From Salinibacterium sp. PAMC 21357 (GTDB lineage Bacteria; Actinomycetota; Actinomycetes; Actinomycetales; Microbacteriaceae): a stretch of 64,000 nt of DNA. Made by a program: the position numbers and the translations under genes. Below, one piece after another: positions 26,035-35,146 of this stretch. The stretch lies in contig NZ_AHWA01000004.1 of the NCBI RefSeq assembly GCF_000247645.1, positions 434,001 through 498,000 of the forward strand. The letters run 5' to 3'. Numbering within the stretch: position 1 is the stretch's first letter; every line of letters begins with the position of its first letter. A model generated the notes under the pieces. The model searched no databases. It worked only from the letters and a program-made list of their open reading frames with translations, and was not told the origin of the DNA.

Positions 26035-29000
26035 CTAGAAGACGATCCACACCCAGTCGTTATGACTCGTCGAGCCCGTTACGTTGTCACCGGCGGGAGT
26101 GAATTCCGCCGTCACCTGATGGAGACCACGGTCGAGCTTCGGCAACTTCGCCGTCACCTTTCCGTTGTCGGCTTCTGTGAGAGTAACGGTGTCGACCTTC
26201 TTGCCGTCAACCTTCACTATCACCGTTCCGGTCGGAGCAGCATCCTCACCGGTGGCTACCCGGATGCTCGCACTGACGGTGTTCCACGAGAACGCAATGT
26301 GACGGCTCACCGACAGACTCACACTCGAGCTGTAGTTGATCATCACCGACTCGGAGGTCGCGCTGGCACTCGGCAGATCCTTCTTGCTGGCGGTGACGAC
26401 GACCGAGATCGCCTTGCCCTCATCAGCCGAAGTGACCGTGTACTTGCGCTTGTCAGCGCCAGCAATCGCGACACCGTCTGCCTGCCACTGGTAGCTGAAC
26501 TTCAGCCCGTCAACATCCCACTCCCCCGGATTTGCGGTGAGCTTCTTGCCAACGATGGGCTTGCCGGTGATCGACGGCAGCACGGTGTTCACCGGAGTAC
26601 CCGGCACAACATCCTCTTGAGTGACAACCTCTAGCGCTGTCACTGCACCCGTGTCGCCGTAGCTGATGAGGCCGAGGTAACTAGTGAAGGGCGCGAGCGC
26701 CTCCCACGATGCCGTGTACGTCGCCGGTTCGCCCTGCACGCCCGAGAGCACTGCCGGGGTCAATCCGAGTGGTGCACCGGCCCCAGGAACTACCGCGAAG
26801 GTTCGTACGTCGAACGCGGTGGAGGGGTTGGCCGCATAGACCGATGCGATAACCAAGTAGGAACCGGGAGTCGGGTCCGCAAGGTTGACGCGCTCATCGG
26901 CATCACCGGTGGCTGACTGCCAGCCGGCAATAGGTGTTCCCGCATCATCGAGCAGGTACACGATCAGGTCAAGGTCGGCCGTGTCATCGATCGAGTCAAG
27001 ATCGAATCGCGCATATGTCGTGCCCTCTGGCACGGTCATTGCGTACTCGAACTCGTCACCGCTGGAACCCGAACCCGAGTGATCGGCTTCGACGCCCGTG
27101 GGGTCTTCATGGAAGACTCCCGCCGTCAGACCGGTTGAACTCAGCGGGATGTCGCCGGTTCCACCAGGAGTGACAGTGACATCAACGGCGCCGTAAGTTC
27201 CGGTTCCGCTGGCGGTGGCCGGTGCCTCAATAGTGACGGGGCGCACTGCGATGGGGCTGTGCGCGACTGTGTCGCCGCTGGTCCACGTGAGTGAGCCGGT
27301 CGTGAACTGGTCGAGCGGAGCATCCGATCGACTGAAGGTCACTTCGTAGCTCTGAGTCTCACCGGCAGCACCGAAGGTCAGTGTTGATGGTGAGATGGAT
27401 GCGTCGATTCCCGGTACGGAGATTGACGCCTCGAAGGTGCCCGCCTGAGTGGAGGTCACGGTACGAGTAATCGTCTCGGGTGCCGTCAGCGAACCGATGC
27501 CGATGGATGCCAAGTTGAGGTTGCTGGGATCAATGGCGACGACCGCAGGGTCGAGCACATCGTAACCAGCGCCCTCAATGTAAGACAGCCAATCGCCGAT
27601 ACCGTTCAGGTAGAGCAGGCCAGGTTCAAAGAACTTGGTCGGATCAATGTGTCCAGCGCCCTGAGTAAACGGATCGGTAACGGGGTTGCCGTCACCATCA
27701 ACCGTGTCGTAGGCGGTGGTCATGAACGCCGACTTAATTTCGGCCGGTGTCGCGTTGGGGCGTTCGCCAAGATAGAGCGCGGCGAGTCCAGCAACGTGAG
27801 GTGAGGACATCGAGGTTCCGGACAGAAGCTGGAAGGTCGGTTCTGCACCTTCAGCGTTTGCTCCGGCGGCGAGGATTCCTACACCGGGAGCCGAGATGTC
27901 TGGTTTGACGATGTCGCTACCGTCAGCCTCTACCGGACCGCGCGACGAGAAGCCGGCGACCTGCGGTGTCGGCGGCTGGTAGGCCGTCTCATTGCCCGGT
28001 GTGAACGTTGCCGTTGCACCCTCAGTTGCCGCATAAGCGATCACTTGATCGTGGTAGCGAGCATCCAAGTGCACGGTGGGGATCACGTGGGTGTCGAGGT
28101 CTGTCGAGCTCGGCGTGACGTTCACCAAAACAACACCAATGCCACCGGCACGAGCAACCTCCGCTGACTTATCGACGCGGGCGATAACACCACGCTCACA
28201 GACCACGATCTTGCCGGTGACAAGGGCGGGGTCAAGAGTGTCTGGCATGCAGAGGTTGGGGTCGACTGCTCCGGCAAGAGCGACTGCGGTCGCATTGACG
28301 AGTTCGCCCGTCAACGGTTCCGTTGCAGAATCGAGGTCGACAGTGATGGAGGCACCCGCAAATTCTTGGCCATCGCCGAGCGTGACGGTGGCTTCGTAGT
28401 TGGGGATGGTGCTTGCAGCAACCGTGGTGATCCAGGGGGCAGCGTTGTCGAGTGTTGTCGCGCCGGGGCCGTCGTTACCAGCCGAGGCAGCAACAAAGAC
28501 ACCAGCAGCTGCGGCACCCAAGAATGCCTGGTCGGTCGGGGATACGGTGCTGCTGGCAGCGCCACCACCAATCGAGTAGTTGATCACGTCAACGCCATCG
28601 GCAACAGCCTGGTCGATTGCGGCTAGCAGGTCAGTGGATGCACAACCGTCGTCAGTCGTTGCAACCGGGTCAGGTCCGCTCCAGCAAACTTTGTAGGCGG
28701 CAATTTTGGCGGCGGGGGCTACTCCAGAGAAGAATCCGAGCGGGTTTCCGCCAACGGTGGCGTCAACTTCGAGGTTTCCGGCTGCCGTGCTCGCGGTGTG
28801 CGATCCGTGGCCGTCGCCGTCTCGCGGGGAAACGTATTCTCCGACGCTGGCGTCACCGAGGTTGCCGGCACCAAAGCCGTCAACGAAGTAACGGGCACTG
28901 ATGACTTTCGTCGTGCAGTCGTCGGCGGTGAATTGTTCGCCCTCGATGCACGCTCCGGTGAATGTTTGGCCGTCGGCCTTCGCAAACACGGTAGCGTCTC

Positions 29001-29634
29001 CATCGCGGTAGGGCGCTGCCCCTGGCGAGGTGCCGAGCGGGTCGCCGGCAAAAGCGGGGTTTTCGGGGGCAAAGCCGGTGTCGAGCACGCCGACAACGAT
29101 TCCCTCGCCCGCCGTCTCAGCGCCACCGATGGATGCCCAAAGTCCCTCTGCGCCTTCCAGACCGAGGAACTCTGTTGACCGCTGGGCCGCCGTAATTTTC
29201 TTCAGCTCATCGGGAACGATGGATGCCACTAGCTTGTTGGCCGAAAGCTCGGCCGCTTGGGCTGCGGTCAGATCGGCTGCGAAGCCGTTGGTCGCGAGCG
29301 TATACGAGTACTCGATGTCAGCACCGACGGATGCCGCGGCATCCTCCTGCTTCTCGGTCAAGTATTCGGTGTAGTTCTGCACTACTTGTCGGCGGGGGTT
29401 GAGTTGTTCGCCGTCTGGTGGTGTCGTCGCGTCAAAGCCGCGAACTCCACCGTCGTAGGTTGCTGCAGCCTGGTCCACCATGGTGACGATGTAACGTCCG
29501 GGGGTGAATTCAGTTTGGCCGCCGCCACCAATGGATGCTGGTGCAGCTGTGGCGCCGAGTGCGGCGCCGGTAACCAGGGAAGTGGCGACAAGTGTTGTCG
29601 CAGCCACCACCGATATGACTCTTCGAATGCTCAC
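26035..29634 (-). CDS. Large secreted S8 subtilisin-like serine protease with PA and Ig-like domains
   Basis: A 1199-residue exported protease. Signal peptide about 1-31; I9-type propeptide about 45-145; S8 domain with catalytic Asp185 (VLDTGF), His276 (GHGSHTAS), oxyanion Asn387 (SAGND) and Ser608 (SGTSMSSPHVAG). A PA domain (about 440-545) is inserted between His and Ser, as in cucumisin/C5a-peptidase-like subtilases. After about 700 come an Fn3-like domain, a pre-peptidase (PPC)-like domain and two Ig-like domains (the first with GEWDVDGLKFSYQWQADG). There is no LPXTG or membrane anchor, so it is released or wall-bound. The GTG at 29634 has AGGAA upstream; an ATG at 29682 would add 16 residues. 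Confidence 0.93.
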   Translation of the reverse strand: MSIRRVISVVAATTLVATSLVTGAALGATAAPASIGGGGQTEFTPGRYIVTMVDQAAATYDGGVRGFDATTPPDGEQLNPRRQVVQNYTEYLTEKQEDAAASVGADIEYSYTLATNGFAADLTAAQAAELSANKLVASIVPDELKKITAAQRSTEFLGLEGAEGLWASIGGAETAGEGIVVGVLDTGFAPENPAFAGDPLGTSPGAAPYRDGDATVFAKADGQTFTGACIEGEQFTADDCTTKVISARYFVDGFGAGNLGDASVGEYVSPRDGDGHGSHTASTAAGNLEVDATVGGNPLGFFSGVAPAAKIAAYKVCWSGPDPVATTDDGCASTDLLAAIDQAVADGVDVINYSIGGGAASSTVSPTDQAFLGAAAAGVFVAASAGNDGPGATTLDNAAPWITTVAASTIPNYEATVTLGDGQEFAGASITVDLDSATEPLTGELVNATAVALAGAVDPNLCMPDTLDPALVTGKIVVCERGVIARVDKSAEVARAGGIGVVLVNVTPSSTDLDTHVIPTVHLDARYHDQVIAYAATEGATATFTPGNETAYQPPTPQVAGFSSRGPVEADGSDIVKPDISAPGVGILAAGANAEGAEPTFQLLSGTSMSSPHVAGLAALYLGERPNATPAEIKSAFMTTAYDTVDGDGNPVTDPFTQGAGHIDPTKFFEPGLLYLNGIGDWLSYIEGAGYDVLDPAVVAIDPSNLNLASIGIGSLTAPETITRTVTSTQAGTFEASISVPGIDASISPSTLTFGAAGETQSYEVTFSRSDAPLDQFTTGSLTWTSGDTVAHSPIAVRPVTIEAPATASGTGTYGAVDVTVTPGGTGDIPLSSTGLTAGVFHEDPTGVEADHSGSGSSGDEFEYAMTVPEGTTYARFDLDSIDDTADLDLIVYLLDDAGTPIAGWQSATGDADERVNLADPTPGSYLVIASVYAANPSTAFDVRTFAVVPGAGAPLGLTPAVLSGVQGEPATYTASWEALAPFTSYLGLISYGDTGAVTALEVVTQEDVVPGTPVNTVLPSITGKPIVGKKLTANPGEWDVDGLKFSYQWQADGVAIAGADKRKYTVTSADEGKAISVVVTASKKDLPSASATSESVMINYSSSVSLSVSRHIAFSWNTVSASIRVATGEDAAPTGTVIVKVDGKKVDTVTLTEADNGKVTAKLPKLDRGLHQVTAEFTPAGDNVTGSTSHNDWVWIVF

Positions 29635-29762
29635 GAATGTTCCTATTCTTCGTTGAATGGGACTTGCTTTTAGGTAGTGCACACGTCGCTATCGGCGTGC
29701 TGGTAAAGCTGGTGGTCGGGCACTCACCAAGAGCCACTATAAGCGCGTTCTACCCCTTTACA

Positions 29763-29795
29763 GGGGGTCCCCCATTACCCATCGTTACCGTAACG
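29763..29795. promoter_or_regulatory. Two palindromes in the subtilase/SRPBCC divergent region
   Basis: GGGGGTCCCCC (29763-29773) and CGTTAC-C-GTAACG (29783-29795) are both perfect. They lie about 130-160 bp upstream of the subtilase start and 120 bp upstream of the SRPBCC start, so they could control either gene. The remaining 282-bp gap shows only the -10 box at 29905. Confidence 0.45.
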
Positions 29796-29904
29796 TGACA
29801 CATTGTCCGCTCTTTGGGGGACGTGGATTGCGGCGCTCTTCCGATCGTCATAAGAAACGCCTAATTTGTACGACGAAACCTCACGAGAGCCGTCGTTGCT
29901 CGCT

Positions 29905-29910
29905 CATACT
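29905..29910 (+). promoter_or_regulatory. -10 box of leaderless promoter, SRPBCC gene
   Basis: CATACT ends 6 nt before the ATG at 29917. No convincing Shine-Dalgarno sequence is present, only GGA close to the start. Confidence 0.4.
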
Positions 29911-29916
29911 GGAACA

Positions 29917-30510
29917 ATGAGGACCGCTGCGATCTACGTCGAAATCGATATCGCCGCGGATATCGACACTGTCTGGCGACTCACTCAAGACACCGACGCC
30001 CACGTTCGCTGGGATCTTCGCTTCAGCCATATCTTTCCCACCGACACCCTTGATGCTGATGGCTATCGCTTTCGCTATGAACGCCGAATTCCTTTCCACA
30101 CCATCACGGGGACCGGCACCAGTCGCGGCGAGATTATCCGCCCCGATGGCACGCGAACGTCGGCACTCAAGTTCACGACCAAAGACCGCCTCTCTCCGCT
30201 AGGAGATGGCCGCGGGTACTGGCGATACGTTCCGATACCGGGTGGAACGCGCTTCATCACCGGCTATGACTACGAGCCGGCCTGGGGTGCTGTTCTTGAT
30301 CGCATTCTCATCCGCCCGTTTGTGGGCTGGATGACTGCGTGGAGTTTCGACAGCCTGCGACTCTGGGCCGAAAGCGACATCGAGCCGCACTCAGCACTGG
30401 CCTTCTGGAAGCCGGGCAGGCCCCGTGCGCGCAACTGCCTTCGCCTCCCGCGCCGCGGCCGGGCAATGGACGATGCACCAGCCACTCTCTCCGCCCTGGA
30501 GGCGCCATGA
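29917..30510 (+). CDS. SRPBCC/polyketide-cyclase-fold protein
   Basis: A 197-residue protein. The opening YVEIDIAADIDTVWRLTQDTDAHVRWDLRFSHI is the first strand-helix unit of the START/SRPBCC fold, a hydrophobic cavity used for lipids or aromatic ligands; the C-terminal long helix is seen in RPFVGWMTAWSFDSLRLWAE. No catalytic residues can be assigned. The stop overlaps the ATG of a DUF4166 gene, so the two proteins are likely to act together. A TTG-initiated upstream extension to 29866 is less likely, as it lacks a ribosome site. Confidence 0.75.
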   Translation: MRTAAIYVEIDIAADIDTVWRLTQDTDAHVRWDLRFSHIFPTDTLDADGYRFRYERRIPFHTITGTGTSRGEIIRPDGTRTSALKFTTKDRLSPLGDGRGYWRYVPIPGGTRFITGYDYEPAWGAVLDRILIRPFVGWMTAWSFDSLRLWAESDIEPHSALAFWKPGRPRARNCLRLPRRGRAMDDAPATLSALEAP

Positions 30511-31181
30511 CCTCGATGTTTGAGACCGTTCTCGGCGATGATTTCACTCGCTTGCACCCCATGCTGCAGAAACGCTTTGGCGTGAGCCTGGAGAGCGGCT
30601 ACGCAGCGGTCGGCACCGGCATGATGTCGCGCATCCGCCGTGGCCCGTGGTGGACGGTTCCATTTTTGTGGATCGGATGGTTTCGCAACATCCTGACGCC
30701 GGATGTTGGCAACAATGTGCCCTTTCGCATCGAAAACTACCCCTACCGCGACCCCTTCGGCCGGGAGACCGTGACCTTCGTGCGCGAGTACACGGTGCGA
30801 GCGAAGCCGACACGATTCGACGCGACGATGACCCTGAACACGGCCGGCGACCGAATCATCGACTACCTAGGAACCCACCAGCACCTCGCGGTAGATCTCG
30901 ACCTCACAGTGACCGACGATGGTTCCCTGAATTTGAAGTCGGATGCCCAACGCTTCTACGAGGGCCCGATCGCGTTCCGCTTTCCGATGCTCTTCAGCGG
31001 CCGCGCCGATCTCACGGAATCCTTCGATGACGAGACCGACGAGTTCGTGATCGCCCTCAAAATCCACAACCGCACCTTCGGCTTCCTTTTCGGTTATGCA
31101 GGCCGCTTCATGTGCGAGTTCCCCGCAGCGACCGACGCCCCCGAGCGGCTCAAGCCCGTGCGACACGAGCGGCGCGAATAA
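30507..31181 (+). CDS. DUF4166 domain protein
   Basis: A 224-residue protein matching the DUF4166 pattern: LHPMLQKRFG near the N-terminus, PFRIENYPYRDPFGRETVTFVREY in the middle and HNRTFGFLFGYAGRFMCEF at the end. DUF4166 is often fused to or next to saccharopine-dehydrogenase-like or SRPBCC proteins; biochemical function is unknown. The ATG overlaps the stop of the SRPBCC gene (ATGA). Together the pair looks like a two-gene unit for binding or modifying a hydrophobic compound, which is inference. Confidence 0.8.
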   Translation: MTSMFETVLGDDFTRLHPMLQKRFGVSLESGYAAVGTGMMSRIRRGPWWTVPFLWIGWFRNILTPDVGNNVPFRIENYPYRDPFGRETVTFVREYTVRAKPTRFDATMTLNTAGDRIIDYLGTHQHLAVDLDLTVTDDGSLNLKSDAQRFYEGPIAFRFPMLFSGRADLTESFDDETDEFVIALKIHNRTFGFLFGYAGRFMCEFPAATDAPERLKPVRHERRE

Positions 31182-31231
31182 CAGCAGGGCGCTTGGCCAC
31201 ACAACTCGACGGACCCACGCTCTTGCTTCAA

Positions 31232-31257
31232 TGCACCATCAGTGCACTATGCTGCAC
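31232..31257 (+). promoter_or_regulatory. Leaderless promoter with phased TGCAC repeats, XRE-cupin gene
   Basis: TGCAC occurs at 31232, 31243 and 31253, that is every 10-11 bp. The -10 box TATGCT (31248-31253) lies between the second and third copies and ends 6 nt before the ATG at 31260. Binding of the encoded regulator here would block its own promoter. Confidence 0.55.
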
Positions 31258-31259
31258 TC

Positions 31260-31864
31260 ATGGATGAACCCACCGAGCTTCTTGCGCGAACCATCGGCGC
31301 CCGCGTCAAGAACGAGCGCCACGCGCGCACGCTGACACTCGACCAACTCGCCGAGAAGGCGGGAGTAAGCCGCCGGATGCTGGTCAACGTTGAGCAGGGC
31401 GCAGCGAACCCCAGCGTCGGCACCCTGCTCCGCCTCAGCGAAGCCCTCGGCGTGAGTCTGCCCGCCCTCGTGGAGCCGCCCACGGCCCAGAAGGCGAAGG
31501 TTACGCGCGCCGGTGCTGGCGCAGCCCTCTGGACGGGAGAGAACGGTGGCCGCGGCATCCTGCTGGCCTCTAGCACATCCCCGAAGCCCTAGAACTGTGG
31601 GAGTGGACCTTCATGCCTGGCGAATCGCATTCGAGCGAACCGCACAGTGCGGGCACTCAAGAACTGCTGCACCTGCTCGAGGGTGAAATCACGATGACCG
31701 TGGCCGCCGAGACGTTCGTGCTCGGCACGGGTGATTCGATGGCATTCGCCGGCGACGAAGACCACGCCTACGAAAACACGAGCAGCACGCCCGCCCGCTT
31801 CGTTTTGTCCGTGCTCGAACCGGGTATCGGCGCGTCATCCCGAGCGGATCACTCCCATGCGTAG
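31260..31864 (+). pseudogene. XRE-family regulator with cupin domain, one -1 frameshift
   Basis: The first frame (31260-31592) encodes an N-terminal HTH_3 domain (RVKNERHARTLTLDQLAEKAGVSRRMLVNVEQGAANPSVGTLLRLSEALG). It then reads into a TAG inside the linker. The next frame continues seamlessly: EALELWEWTFMPGESHSSEPH, then a cupin with HLLEGEITMTVAAETFVLGTGDSMAF and HAYEN. Adding one C to the CCCC run at 31579-31582 gives a 201-residue protein. Such HTH-cupin regulators often control the transporter beside them; here the EamA gene overlaps the end by 8 nt. Either a sequencing loss or a genuine mutation. Confidence 0.85.
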
Positions 31865-32744
31865 CGCGCGCGAGCCGCTCCCCGCGTGGTCGATGGCGGT
31901 GGCCGCCATGATGATGATCCAACTGAGCTCCGCCTTTTCGGTGGGGCTCATCGAGCAAGTCGGCGCCAGCGGAACCGCGTGGTTGCGGCTGACACTCGGC
32001 GGCCTCATCTTCTTGATCATTGCCCGCCCGCAGGTGCGTCGCATCCGTCGTCAGGATGTCGGGCCCCTTCTCGGGTTGGGTGTCGCCAGCGCGGTCATGT
32101 CAGTCGGTTTTCTGTCAGCGCTCGAACACATCCCGCTCGGCACCGCCGTGGCCATCGAGTTCTTGGGGCCGCTTGCGGTCGCCGCCATTCGAAGCGGCAG
32201 TTCCCGGATGCTCGCCTGGCCCGCCTTGGCGCTGGTCGGCGTTGTGCTGCTCACCGAACCGTGGGAGGGCGAAACGAATCTCATCGGCGTCGGTTTCGCG
32301 CTGCTCGCCGGAGTCGGCTGGGGAACCTACATTCTGCTCACCCAAAAAGTCGGCGATCGTTTCACAGGAATCAGCTCGCTCGCGATGACGATCCCCATCG
32401 CCGCCCTCATCACCACCTTCGTGGGAGCGCCCCAGGTCATCCCCGACTTCGACTGGCGCGTGCTGCCCATCGCCCTCGGCCTAGCCCTGCTCTCCCCCGT
32501 CGTGCCTTTCGTGCTTGAACTGCTCGCGCTACGCCGGATGACCCACACCGCGTTCGGAACGCTCATGTCCCTCGAACCAGCCTTCGGAGTACTCATCGGC
32601 CTGATTGTGCTGCACCAGATTCCATCCTTCGTGCAGTGGATCGGAATCGGCCTCGTCGTGCTCGCCGGAGCTGCGGCTCAACGCAGCGGCACTCGCGCGC
32701 CGGCCGATGCCGCCCCCGAGCTCGATCCCGCACCGCACGCCTAG
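31857..32744 (+). CDS. EamA/RhtA-like drug/metabolite exporter
   Basis: A 295-residue inner-membrane protein with about ten helices in two EamA repeats (first: SSAFSVGLIEQVGASGTAWLRLTLGGLIFLII; second: LLAGVGWGTYILLTQKVGDRF to VLAGAAAQRSG). The pattern is closest to RhtA, which exports threonine and homoserine, but specificity cannot be assigned. The start is the ATG at 31857, overlapping the last codons of the XRE-cupin gene, so it is probably controlled by that regulator. A bidirectional hairpin separates it from convergent sucD. Confidence 0.88.
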   Translation: MRSAREPLPAWSMAVAAMMMIQLSSAFSVGLIEQVGASGTAWLRLTLGGLIFLIIARPQVRRIRRQDVGPLLGLGVASAVMSVGFLSALEHIPLGTAVAIEFLGPLAVAAIRSGSSRMLAWPALALVGVVLLTEPWEGETNLIGVGFALLAGVGWGTYILLTQKVGDRFTGISSLAMTIPIAALITTFVGAPQVIPDFDWRVLPIALGLALLSPVVPFVLELLALRRMTHTAFGTLMSLEPAFGVLIGLIVLHQIPSFVQWIGIGLVVLAGAAAQRSGTRAPADAAPELDPAPHA

Positions 32745-32793
32745 CGCGCGGTGTGCGATCACCCGCACTCGACTGCGCACGATCACTTAAACG

Positions 32794-32830
32794 ACAAACG
32801 CCGCTCGTCACGAGGACGAGCGGCGTTTGT
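32794..32830. terminator. Bidirectional terminator between EamA gene and sucD
   Basis: A perfect 16-bp stem (32794-32809 with 32815-32830) around ACGAG, between two convergent genes. Short T-rich flanks (GTTTGT) occur on both strands. Confidence 0.85.
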
Positions 32831-32849
32831 ACGCAGCTAAAAGCTGGTG

Positions 32850-33737
32850 CTACAGAGTTTCGAGAATTTCGCGCATGAGCTTGGCGGCTTCAGACGGCGT
32901 CTTGCCGACCTTCACACCAGCAGCTTCGAGAGCTTCCTTCTTGGCCTGAGCGGTTCCGGCCGAGCCAGAAACGATCGCGCCGGCGTGACCCATGGTCTTA
33001 CCCTCGGGAGCTGTGAAGCCAGCAACGTAACCCACAACGGGCTTCGTGACGTGAGCCTTGATGTAGTCAGCGGCACGCTCTTCAGCGTCTCCACCGATCT
33101 CACCAATCATGACGATTGCCTTGGTCTCGGGGTCCGCCTCGAACGCGGCAAGAGCGTCGATGTGCGTCGTGCCGATGATGGGGTCTCCACCGATACCGAT
33201 GGCGGTCGAGAATCCGAGGTCACGGAGTTCGTACATCATTTGGTAGGTGAGCGTTCCCGACTTGGAGACGAGACCGATCGGGCCCTTGCCGGTGATGTTC
33301 GCGGGCGTGATGCCGACGAGTGCTTCACCGGGGGTGATGATGCCGGGGCAGTTCGGACCGATGATGCGGGTCTTGTTGCCCTTCTCCTGGGCGTAAGCCC
33401 AGAACTCGGCAGAGTCACCGACGGGAACACCCTCGGTGATGATGACGAGCAGCGGCATCTCAGCGTCGATAGCTTCGATAACGGCATCCTTGGTGAAGGC
33501 CGGAGGAACGAAAGCGATCGAAACATCCGCCCCCGTCTTTTCCATGGCTTCAGCAACGGTGCCGAATACGGGCAACTCAACGTCGCCGTGGGTGACAGTG
33601 GTGCCAGCCTTGCGGGCGTTGACACCGCCAACGACCTGGGTACCGGCAGCGAGCATGAGAGCGGTGTGCTTGGTGCCCTCACCGCCGGTGATGCCCTGAA
33701 CGATGACCTTGGAGTGCTTGTTGAGGAAAATTGACAT
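32850..33737 (-). CDS. sucD: Succinyl-CoA synthetase, alpha subunit
   Basis: A 295-residue subunit that binds CoA and carries the phosphohistidine in the TCA-cycle step succinyl-CoA to succinate. Seen are the CoA-binding start [18 protein letters not shown], the [13 protein letters not shown] loop and the phospho-His loop [10 protein letters not shown]. It lies 10 nt after sucC with AAGGAA before the ATG. The opposite strand is open over its whole length, but that is a codon-bias shadow. Confidence 0.97.
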   Translation of the reverse strand: MSIFLNKHSKVIVQGITGGEGTKHTALMLAAGTQVVGGVNARKAGTTVTHGDVELPVFGTVAEAMEKTGADVSIAFVPPAFTKDAVIEAIDAEMPLLVIITEGVPVGDSAEFWAYAQEKGNKTRIIGPNCPGIITPGEALVGITPANITGKGPIGLVSKSGTLTYQMMYELRDLGFSTAIGIGGDPIIGTTHIDALAAFEADPETKAIVMIGEIGGDAEERAADYIKAHVTKPVVGYVAGFTAPEGKTMGHAGAIVSGSAGTAQAKKEALEAAGVKVGKTPSEAAKLMREILETL

Positions 33738-33747
33738 GCTCGGTTCC

Positions 33748-34926
33748 TTACTTCGCGGCGTTGGCGAGTTCGGCAGCCTTGTCGGCGCCCTCGTCCATAG
33801 AGGCGGCTAGCGTCACGAGGGGGTGGTTCGCTTCAGCAAGAATCGCGCGACCCTCCTCGACCTTGTTGCCGTCGAGACGAACAACGAGAGGCTTGTTGGC
33901 GGAGTCACCGAGCTCGGCGAGCGCGCCCACGATTCCGTGAGCAACAGCGTCACACGCGGTGATTCCACCAAAGACGTTGACGAACACGCTCTTGACCTGA
34001 GGGTCGTTGAGAATGACGTCGAGGCCCGCGGCCATGACAGCAGCGGATGCTCCGCCACCAATGTCGAGGAAGTTGGCGGGCTTCACGTTGCCGTGGTTTT
34101 CGCCAGCGTAAGCAACGACATCCAGCGTCGACATGACGAGGCCGGCACCGTTACCGATGACACCTACTTCACCGTCGAGCTTGACGTAGTTGAGGCCGTT
34201 GGCCTTAGCCTTCGCCTCGAGGGGGTCAGCAGCGTCAGCATCTTCGAGCTCAGCGTGCGAGGGGTGACGGAAGTCTGCGTTCTCGTCGATCGAGACCTTG
34301 CCGTCGAGGGCAACGATGTCGCCGTCTTCGGTGATGACGAGAGGGTTGACCTCAACAAGAGTGGCGTCTTCACCCTTGTACACGTCGTAGAGCTTCACGA
34401 AGACAGGGGCAACCTTTTCGACGAGCTCTGCGGAGAATCCCGCAGCGGTCGCGATTTCGGTGGCCTTGGCGAGGTCGATACCCGTGAGCGGGTTGACCTC
34501 GATCTTGGCGAGAGCTTCGGGGCGCTCAACAGCAAGCACCTCAATTTCCACTCCACCTTCAACGCTGCACAGCGAAAGGTAGGAGCGGTTTGCTCGGTCG
34601 AGCAGCACGGAGAAGTAGAACTCCTGCGCGATGCGAGCACCGGCAGCAATCATTACTCGCTTGACCGTGTGGCCGTTGATGTCGAGACCAAGAATCTGCT
34701 CGGCTGCGGCGAAAGCGTCGTCGGCGTTGTGAACAACCTTGACACCACCCGCCTTGCCGCGACCGCCGGTCTTGACCTGAGCCTTGACTACAACGGTTCC
34801 ACCGATTTTCTCGGCTGCTGCTTTGGCTTCTTCTGGGGTGTCGGCAATCAGGCCGGCAAGTACTGGTACGCCATACGACTCAAATACGTCTCTGGCCTGG
34901 TACTCAAATAGATCCACGCTGCTCAT
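33748..34926 (-). CDS. sucC: Succinyl-CoA synthetase, beta subunit (ADP-forming type)
   Basis: A 392-residue ATP-grasp subunit. It starts [22 protein letters not shown], shows [18 protein letters not shown] (nucleotide grasp), [25 protein letters not shown], and ends with the succinate-site region [10 protein letters not shown] and [16 protein letters not shown]. The ATG at 34926 is chosen because it matches the family N-terminus; the frame is open to 35004 upstream but without similarity. First gene of sucCD. 142 bp separate it from the mannosidase stop; I see no clear terminator there. Confidence 0.96.
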   Translation of the reverse strand: MSSVDLFEYQARDVFESYGVPVLAGLIADTPEEAKAAAEKIGGTVVVKAQVKTGGRGKAGGVKVVHNADDAFAAAEQILGLDINGHTVKRVMIAAGARIAQEFYFSVLLDRANRSYLSLCSVEGGVEIEVLAVERPEALAKIEVNPLTGIDLAKATEIATAAGFSAELVEKVAPVFVKLYDVYKGEDATLVEVNPLVITEDGDIVALDGKVSIDENADFRHPSHAELEDADAADPLEAKAKANGLNYVKLDGEVGVIGNGAGLVMSTLDVVAYAGENHGNVKPANFLDIGGGASAAVMAAGLDVILNDPQVKSVFVNVFGGITACDAVAHGIVGALAELGDSANKPLVVRLDGNKVEEGRAILAEANHPLVTLAASMDEGADKAAELANAAK

Positions 34927-35146
34927 TCCAATCCGCGCGTAATGGTGAGTGGGGACGGCGGCGAAACGGTGCCAAATTGGTCGGCTCCAAGAGACGCGCG
35001 CCAAGGGGAAAGCCTACCGTGCCTAAGGTTGTGCGTTTTCCGATAGCGGGCTGTGCAGGGCGAAAGATCAGCAAATCTTGCGAGACTCGAACTTCTGGAT
35101 ACGGTTTCTCGCCGCATCCGTGCCCTCTGGTGGCTGTCTCGGGCTG

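Noticed and set aside
29635-29682. ATG at 29682 as start of the subtilase
   Set aside because: It has no ribosome site, while the GTG at 29634 has AGGAA at good spacing and leaves a standard signal peptide.
32847-34911. Long open frames antisense to sucD and sucC
   Set aside because: They cover the conserved enzymes almost end to end and encode low-complexity Val/Asp/Gly-rich sequence; a shadow of codon usage.
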